Origin: Strongylocentrotus purpuratus
Lineage: Eukaryota > Echinodermata > Echinoidea > Camarodonta > Strongylocentrotidae
Direction: 5' to 3'
Assembly (NCBI RefSeq): GCF_000002235.5
Contig: NW_022145610.1
Coordinates: forward strand, 31,490,306 to 31,554,305
DNA length: 64,000 bases
In this document: positions 57,501-64,000 of the stretch, piece after piece
Position numbering within the stretch: the first letter of the stretch is position 1
How the letters are laid out: each line of letters starts with the position of its first letter
The notes under the pieces: model-generated
Databases searched by the model: none
The model's input: only the letters and a program-made list of their open reading frames with translations
Told to the model about the DNA's origin: nothing
Program-made: the position numbers and the translations under genes

Positions 57501-59519
57501 AGACACCAACAAACCAAATACCTTGGACTTTCCCAGATATAACACAGTCATCTGCTGAGAGCCAGAAATACGTTAACACAACATTTTTACACCCTCCTAG
57601 GTCAATGTTTATCGAGAGTGTATTTAAACTAGCAACATATTTTTAAAGTATTAATATTTGAATTTCATAGTTTGAGCATTTTAAAGCAAAAATGAACCTG
57701 TTACATACATGTACAGAGCAAAAATAATTTTAGGTGAATGGTAAACTTTAAGGCCTAGAAAAGTGTTTTCTATGATGTATGAATTGATTAAATTTTTCTC
57801 TCCAGATCAAAGTTTGGATATTCCCTGAGGGAACCAGAAATAGGGAAACAGGTCTGCTACCTTTCAAGAAAGGAGCTTTCCATCTTGCCGTCCAAGCTCA
57901 GGTAAATTACCCAGTGTTCAGATGAACAGTTTGAAATACCAGAATTCATGGTACCTAAAGCAATTAATTTCTCCTAGTCTGAATGTCGTATAATGAAACA
58001 TCATGCAGCGAAACACCTGTTTGAGCATCCTTTCAAACACAATCTTGATTAAGAATCAGGGTCCTGCTCATATCATAAATAGATATCATGAATATGTCAT
58101 ACAAAACGCACATCTGGTTGAAAAAGAATATGTTCAAGAAAATAATCCCAATATTAACTGGGGATGTATTCTGAAAGCTATGGTATCTTTTATGCTGGGG
58201 AAAATGATGTTAATAAAAACAAACTCAATATGCTTGGCACTAAGTTTACGCAAACACAGCCAGATTTGTGCAGACATTAAACGATGACTTGTCCTAATTT
58301 TGATTTGTTACGTCAGTTAACATTGTTTTGCTAACGTAAAAGATAACAACTTTTTGAGAATACCACGCCTGATTGTTTCCAATTATTGTTATTATTTTTT
58401 TGATACAGGTACCTGTCATTCCAATCGTGTTTTCATCATATTCTGATTTCTACAGCCACAGGGAAAAGCGATTCGGAACTGGTAAGCATTTTTTCAATGT
58501 CATGCATAATGTCTTCATTAATAGCTACTGTGGGTTCATGGTTATTTGTTTAATTTTATATTTATATAATATTGGATGGCTTTGAGTGTGATACAAGAAT
58601 ATATTGCTCGTCTTGGACTCTCCAATATTGTTATAGCTCGAGCAATATATTCTTGTATCACACAAAATCAAAGCCATACTATATTATTATTATTATCTAT
58701 ATCAGGCTGATTAGCGAAATAATGCTCTATTGTCAGAAGGGACACCAGTTTTGCAAATTGGGTACAGTGAACAGGTACCAGCAAAAGTGAAGCAATATTG
58801 TATCAACAGTTGAAGTTCCTGGATGGCAGAGCAATACGAAAACAATATTGATCCGTCATCCGGGTACTGTGCTAAAGATATTAATTTATTGGTTTATTTT
58901 AGCACATGGAAGCCTTATATAGATAATAATTGTTATTATGAAGGTTAAATTGAGCACGAGCCATTTCTAATGTGAAATATGAAGTATAATTTTAAGGAAA
59001 ATTCTGCACAGGTAGACTCCTAACTTGAAGATAAATATGGGTCATATTTGGAACCAGAATCATAGCTACTGATATACTCCTGTACCTCACTTGTGTATAT
59101 CTATATCATGGTAAGAATAATAATTAGATCAATATATAATGCAAGTGCTATATAAATATACTCTACTGTGCTGTAATGAAGACAAAATTCCTAAAAGTGA
59201 TTTTTCATGGACACACAACCAAAACATATTCTTATGGATGTAAACTACAGTTTTTAATATTGTTTCATTCTCTATGATTCTTTTGGATATGCCTATGGTG
59301 ACTTTAAATTGTGTTAAATGCCAAGTTCAATTCGAGACTTGTTTTCTTGCTTATTTTGCTTATTCAGGAAAGTTTACCATCACAGTGCTACCCCCTGTCT
59401 CCACCGAAGGAAAGACCAGTGAGGACGTGAACGAGCTCACAGAGACAGTCAGGAAACAGATGCTCACCACTTACAACGAGACCTCCATGCAACGGATGGA
59501 GAGTAATGGTCTCAATTGA
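54541..59519 (+). CDS. 1-acyl-sn-glycerol-3-phosphate acyltransferase (AGPAT1/2 type), six exons
   Basis: This enzyme transfers an acyl chain from acyl-CoA to lysophosphatidic acid to make phosphatidic acid, an ER-membrane step in phospholipid and triacylglycerol synthesis. Exons: 54541–54725, 56180–56313, 56866–57047, 57806–57901, 58409–58481, 59368–59519. All have AG/GT borders and phases 2, 1, 0, 0, 1 that chain to a TGA, giving 273 residues, near the usual 275–290. Two hydrophobic segments (about 7–27 and 38–52) open the protein. Motif I NHQSSID is at 98–104, the GPFG-to-FVDR block follows, and motif III FPEGTR is at 173–178. [14 protein letters not shown] and VLPPVSTEG form the C-terminal signature. 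It resembles AGPAT1 and AGPAT2 about equally at this level, so I give no symbol. It is divergently oriented from CENP-E, about 7 kb away. Confidence 0.95.
55430..55790 (+). mobile_element. Possible LINE 3' region in AGPAT intron 1
   Basis: GC-rich part (GAATGCGCCGCAGGGGATTC, CCCGAGCCCCCCGCAG) followed by T-rich sequence and AACATATAAATAAATTTAAA. It resembles the 3' end of a non-LTR element, without conserved protein sequence. Confidence 0.35.
57110..57400 (+). mobile_element. Probable LINE 3' end in AGPAT intron 3
   Basis: AT-rich sequence ending in AAATAAATTGAATTGAATTG and more ATTGA units, a CR1/L2-style tail. No coding part is recognisable. Confidence 0.4.
58573..58678. mobile_element. 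~105-bp hairpin MITE in AGPAT intron 5
   Basis: ATGGCTTTGAGTGTGATAC and ATATATTGCTCG are repeated in reverse complement at CGAGCAATATAT and GTATCACACAAAATCAAAGC. Arms are about 36–40 bp with a loop of about 27 bp. Confidence 0.8.
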
Positions 59520-61240
59520 ATCAAGGGCAAAGGTGAAAGGTCAAGCAAGATGAATTGTCGATTTTCCAACAAGGAATTATGAAGTGAAATGATGATGACG
59601 TCTACATTATCACTTACGAGACCTCTCGGCAAAGAATGGGGATCAATATCCTCAATTAAGGGTAAAGGTGAAGGGTCATACAAGGTGAAGGGTCATACAA
59701 GGTGAAGGGTCAATCTTTCTTCGGGTAAATACATGAATGAAGTGTAGTGGTAAGGAAGTAGATGTGACCTCTGATGAGACCTTGGCAAAGAAAGGAGAGC
59801 TATGATCTCAAGAGCACAGGTGATGGGTCAAGTCTTCCATTGGGGAAATATAAAGTGTTGTGATGAGGATGACCTCTGATAACACCTGTCCAAAGAATGA
59901 AGACCCAGTGGCCTGAATTAAGGACAAGGACGAAGGATGGAGCAAGGTCAAAAGGGGAAGGGTCTATCCAGGTGAGCTCTGGATCTGTCATCAATCAAAT
60001 GTGAAACCTGGCAGTGAGGAAGCAGATACCACTTGCTAGGAAACCTTGCCAATCATGAAAAGCAGTTGGGAGAATTAGGGCTCAGTTCAGCGCAAGGTCA
60101 AGAGAGGTGAAGGGTCAATCATCAGGGAAATGTGATGATGGCACTAGTCCTTCATGACTTGTTGCCAAAAATAGTAGGAGAAATGAGAATCACTATTTCT
60201 CTATTTATCAAGTATTGCGGAGCAGCTGCCAACTCAAATCGGACAACGTTTATATCAAAGCTCAAAGCTCAAGATTGCAAGCTCATACTGATGATTTTTT
60301 TACTGGGAAAGAAGAGCACAACCTGTAGGCACGGTATTTGCTGTGTATCCAAAGTCGACAAATGGATGGCCTGGAAATGGCGAGAGTTGGAAAGGAATAT
60401 GGCTGAAGTTTTAGGAGTTAATGTCGTTTTGGCTGTAAATGGATTACATCAGGGTATATGAGGAGGTGCGCAGATGACAAGTTGCAAGCACAGGGTAGAA
60501 AGAATGTTGCATCTGTTTGAAATGATGGAACATTTTTTTAGATATCTGTCATTGGGACCTTCTTTGTGGATATAATGGAGAATGATGTTATTCTTCATAT
60601 CGTTTCTTGAGAGCCAGAGAGGTGTTTTATACTCGGTGTTTAAGTATGTGAGACAATGTCCTTCTATTTCTCAACAGATTATATACATGAGTGAGGAGAG
60701 AAAGACTTAGTATTTGTTTGAAATATGATGCCTTGCTGCGAGAGTCGACTGGTACTTGTGACACAACAATTTGTTGACTGTGATGGATCCATAGATCTAT
60801 CACTCTTGTCATTTTACGTGACAGTAGAGTGTGATATTATGTACGGGTGCCTGCAAAGATGTGACATGAGAGACTGCCTTATGGCGTCAATGACCGTAGA
60901 GAGAGAGAGAGAGAGATTGACGTCTTTTGAAGGGAAAAAACTATTTTTGTGCAAGAGCTTCCTATACTGAGAGCCAGAGGGGCATAAATGGTTATCTCAC
61001 CAACTTGAGGTAAAGCCATTATGGTTCTCAGCTGACAATATGTAGATCTATGTTGGAACACTTCATTTTGTTTTTTTATACATTTTTATTGCTCGGTAGT
61101 TGGTACAATTGATTCTTTCTGTTTTTCTTTCTTAAGTTTTGTATTTTAGCATTTTAATTGATCTTCACTTTGAAATATACTAACTTGCTTGTTTTTTTGT
61201 AGCCGTGTATTTAGCAATAAAGACCATTGACAGTAAAGTT
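59520..61240 (+). other. AGPAT 3' UTR with degenerate tandem repeats
   Basis: After the stop codon, 59520–60130 consists of about five degenerate repeats of roughly 105–160 bp rich in AAGGTGAAGGGTCA. The remaining part to about 61.24 kb has no convincing open frame and contains a short GAGA run (60898–60915). A candidate poly(A) signal lies at 61216. The extent of the UTR is inferred. Confidence 0.5.
61216..61221 (+). promoter_or_regulatory. Candidate poly(A) signal for AGPAT
   Basis: AATAAA occurs in the context TTAGCAATAAAGACC about 1.7 kb after the stop codon, followed within 40 bp by a GT/T-rich stretch. It is the most typical hexamer context downstream of the gene, but it was not verified by any transcript. 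Confidence 0.4.
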
Positions 61241-61706
61241 TGTTTCAAAAGGATATTTTAAAACTGTTATTTTGGTAAGAAAGATGTATATTGACCTTTG
61301 TTACCGTATGTTTGGAAACTTTATATTTGTATAAATGGTGCCAGAATGTAAATGATATCAGATGCAAATGGATTAGAGGTGCTGATATTTTTGAGTAAAT
61401 TATTGCCATTTGCAGTTTAAAGAGGCTCTTTATTTATATTTGAGACATGGATACGGTCTGTATTTTGGGCAGTGTATGCTCTCTTGAAAATACCTTAATG
61501 GCATATACAGTGGGTATGCATTGTTCTTGCTATCTGAGCATTGAGTTGTGCAAATAGTTTGGTTTGCATCTAGATAAAGAGTATAAAATCTTCTTTACAG
61601 TATTGCGCGATATCTGCTCACCACAGAGTTGGTTGGCTCTTGTGACAAAATAATCTTTTTTAAAGTATGATACCGTTAAGTTGATTTTATTGTTCCGAAA
61701 TTTTTT

Positions 61707-61898
61707 TATTCCAGTGTTTTTTGTTGTTGCCCGGATATAAACGAGGTTAAAAAAGATGATTTCTTGGTCGGAAAGAATAGGTTATATTTTATATACACTG
61801 TATATTCCAGTGTTTTTTGTTGTTGCCCGGATATAAACGAGGTTAAAAAAGATGATTTCTTGGTCGGAAAGAATAGTTTATATTTTATATACACTGTA
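61707..61898. repeat. 96-bp tandem duplication
   Basis: Two almost identical copies (CCAGTGTTTTTTGTTGTTGC, GATATAAACGAGGTTAAA, GATTTCTTGGTCGGAAAG) with starts exactly 96 bp apart (61711 and 61807). Only about one base differs. Confidence 0.92.
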
Positions 61899-61899
61899 A

Positions 61900-63490
61900 A
61901 AATATATAAAGGTTTTTATTGTACTGCAGTATTACCGTAAGTGGGGTCCACTGGGAGTCTTCCCCGACCCCACATCCCCTATCCACCGGCATAGATATGG
62001 TGCTGAGCCCAGCTTGCCAGCGTGGGGTTTATGACCAGTAAGCTCCCTGGCAGATTTAAGGAGAGGGGGGGGGGGGGGGAACCAGCTAGTGCCCTGCTCC
62101 CACCTTCCCTATTTTAAATCAATCTTTTCTTTCTTGAATACATAGATAATACTTTTTTTCTATTACTCTTTATTTTGATATAATTTTTTTACTGTCTGTT
62201 ATTTTCTTATAAGGGATTTTTTTTTTAAATTTCCCCCTCCCCCTTCCCCCTTCCCGCCCCACCTCTCCATTAACTGAATCCTGGATACGCCTCGTGAATC
62301 AAACCTGGCCTAGCATAATATATAATGTTTATACATGTTAAAATTTTAGTCTACCACCAGCTTAGAAAATCACTTATTCAAAGACAATCATTTTTGTGTG
62401 ATTTTAGATTTTAATCCATTGCATATTTTGCCTCAAGAGAAAGATAAAGGGAGTTGTAGTTCCAAATTTCCTATACAGGAGGATGGGGATGAGAAACATC
62501 AACATTATACAGTTTGTTGGCCGAGTGGCAGAAGGGCGTTAGCGCGCGAGCGACGCGAAAACTACTTATCGATTATTCGCAGTTAAAGATTTGTTTTAAA
62601 TTTAAACTGCTTTTCGTCCGGAAAATTGGTTTCTCTATCTAAAACTTAAAAGACTAATATAAATGTTATAGTAGAACACGGCCACAATTATTTACTCGGA
62701 AATAAGTCAGTTTCATAAAAGTTTGAGGCGATTTAGTGCTAACGCCCTTCAGCTTAATGTTTCATTTTTGACCTGAAATTCGAGCTATCGCCCTTCTGCC
62801 ACCCAAGCGACAAGTTGCATTGGTGCTGCAGGCAGGCAATACAACAGAGTTTTAACTTTGCAGAGAGCCAGGAGGATGTTAAGTCATACCCTTATTTATT
62901 TGTAAATTGTAATACCCTTTTTTCGTCTTAGCTGAAGAAACATTCAGACACACTTTATAGTACCTGCATGTTCACAAGCGCAATAAGGTGAGACACATGT
63001 TTTTTATGCATAATTTTTACTGAAATGATTATTTCTAATTTCTAATATCTAATTTGGAGAGTATATTTATGTCTTTGATGTCACACGCTATACTTTATTC
63101 TGTTATTGCTGTTGCTGTTAAGGACTAAGTATTATGAGGCCGCGTGGTTAGCCACCATGATATGATGTGGTATACCAAAGTGTTTTCCATGTGTCTTAAT
63201 GTACAACTGTTTCCTCATGCCATGATTAGTCAGTTGAATCTTCAAACAAGTTCTATCCCTCTATCCCTTGTACACGATTTACATTTAAACCTCTCCATTT
63301 TTTAATAAGCCATGTGATCGATAAAGGGATTCGATCACTTTGATGCTGCATTGAGTTTTATGACAAAGAACCCCCTTAAAGAGAAGGTTGAGTTCTGGGA
63401 AGAGGTGAAACAAAAATTTGTGAGCATTATCATTGTCGTTCTAAATATGGCATGTAACAACTTAAAAATCGCAACAGATTTTTATGCCAC
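61900..63490. other. Intergenic downstream of AGPAT
   Basis: Mostly AT-rich unique sequence with a G tract at 62067–62080, a C-rich patch at 62233–62262 and an inverted GGCAGAAGGGCGTTAGCGC / GCTAACGCCCTTC / CGCCCTTCTGCCAC set (62527–62805). No convincing coding region. Confidence 0.55.
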
Positions 63491-63494
63491 ATGT

Positions 63495-63705
63495 TCATGT
63501 ATAGTCCCATATACATATTCCTGTGTACAGTGCTTGTAACTTTACCAAGACTGGGCCAAATTTCTTATCATTTTCATGATTCCCTGGACCTTGCAGTACA
63601 CACCAATACTTATATGCTAGATGATCAACCTTTTCTGATCGTTTTCCACACAGTTTCTTTAACAATGCAATCGCATGACCAGAACTCAACTTTATCTTTA
63701 AAGAG
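63495..63705 (-). repeat. Dispersed ~210-bp repeat, copy 3
   Basis: Inverted copy of the same family, downstream of AGPAT. Confidence 0.75.
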
Positions 63706-64000
63706 GTGTGTAATAAAATGGCTTTAGTTTTGAATAGGTTACTTTATTGATGTTAATGTTCAGATTACTGAACCAATGATTAAGCATGCTTGCAACTCAT
63801 GTTCATCAAATGAAGATTACATTCATTCTTGAGATTTCTGATCCATATAAGACTGTTGTCATGTTATTTGTCATTTATCCATGATCTATAATCCTTAGGG
63901 TATTTTAACTTGCTTTATTGAATCTTTTTAGCTGCAGTGAATGACATGGATTTGGTGCAAACGATTTGATATTGAATATGGTTAGTACACAGATACTAAG

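Noticed and set aside
60132..60461. 109-codon plus-strand frame downstream of AGPAT
   Set aside because: Lies in the 3' UTR region after repeat units. No homology is recognisable and no supporting splice signals were seen.

Overview
The window is animal genomic DNA with short exons, GT–AG introns and dense interspersed repeats. The gene structures, the repeat load (TTAA MITEs, hAT-type elements, tRNA-derived SINEs, a Mag-like Ty3/gypsy element) and the base composition suggest a marine deuterostome invertebrate, most likely an echinoid. That assignment is inferred from general repeat and gene style, not from a species-specific marker.

Two protein-coding genes are readable, arranged head to head. 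On the minus strand, 1641–43826 (with an untranslated first exon near 47.2 kb) encodes a kinesin-7 / CENP-E orthologue. I assembled 35 coding exons by hand with consistent splice phases. They give about 2,630 residues: an N-terminal motor with P-loop, switch I and switch II; a class-typical neck; a very long repetitive coiled coil; and a C-terminal CaaX-like CTTQ. One exon of the motor (41615–41732) is one base out of frame in this sequence. On the plus strand, 54541–59519 encodes a 273-residue 1-acylglycerol-3-phosphate acyltransferase (AGPAT1/2 type) in six exons, with both catalytic motifs intact.

The two genes do unrelated jobs: chromosome congression at kinetochores, and phosphatidic acid synthesis in the endoplasmic reticulum. 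Nothing suggests an operon-like or functional link.

CENP-E introns hold most of the mobile DNA. There is a complete, very young 4.93-kb Ty3/gypsy element with identical 171-bp LTRs and a 5-bp target duplication (11343–16271). There is a 5'-truncated LINE (about 37.9–41.3 kb) that is itself split by a hAT-type MITE with an 8-bp duplication. Many short inverted-repeat elements and SINE copies are also present. A 640-bp near-palindromic foldback lies in the first intron (46.07–46.72 kb). The intergenic space (47.3–54.4 kb) is mostly a nest of hAT-type non-autonomous elements, two of which carry long internal tandem arrays.

The coiled coil is a record of repeated duplication: a 29-residue array in one exon, alternating 28/22-residue units and a near-identical 300-bp duplication in another, and paralogous exon pairs of 75, 129 and 171 bp. 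I found no evidence of a wholly new multi-gene system. The best leads are these coiled-coil repeat architectures, the motor-exon frameshift, the tandem repeat that grows out of the AGPAT stop-codon region, and the nested hAT elements.
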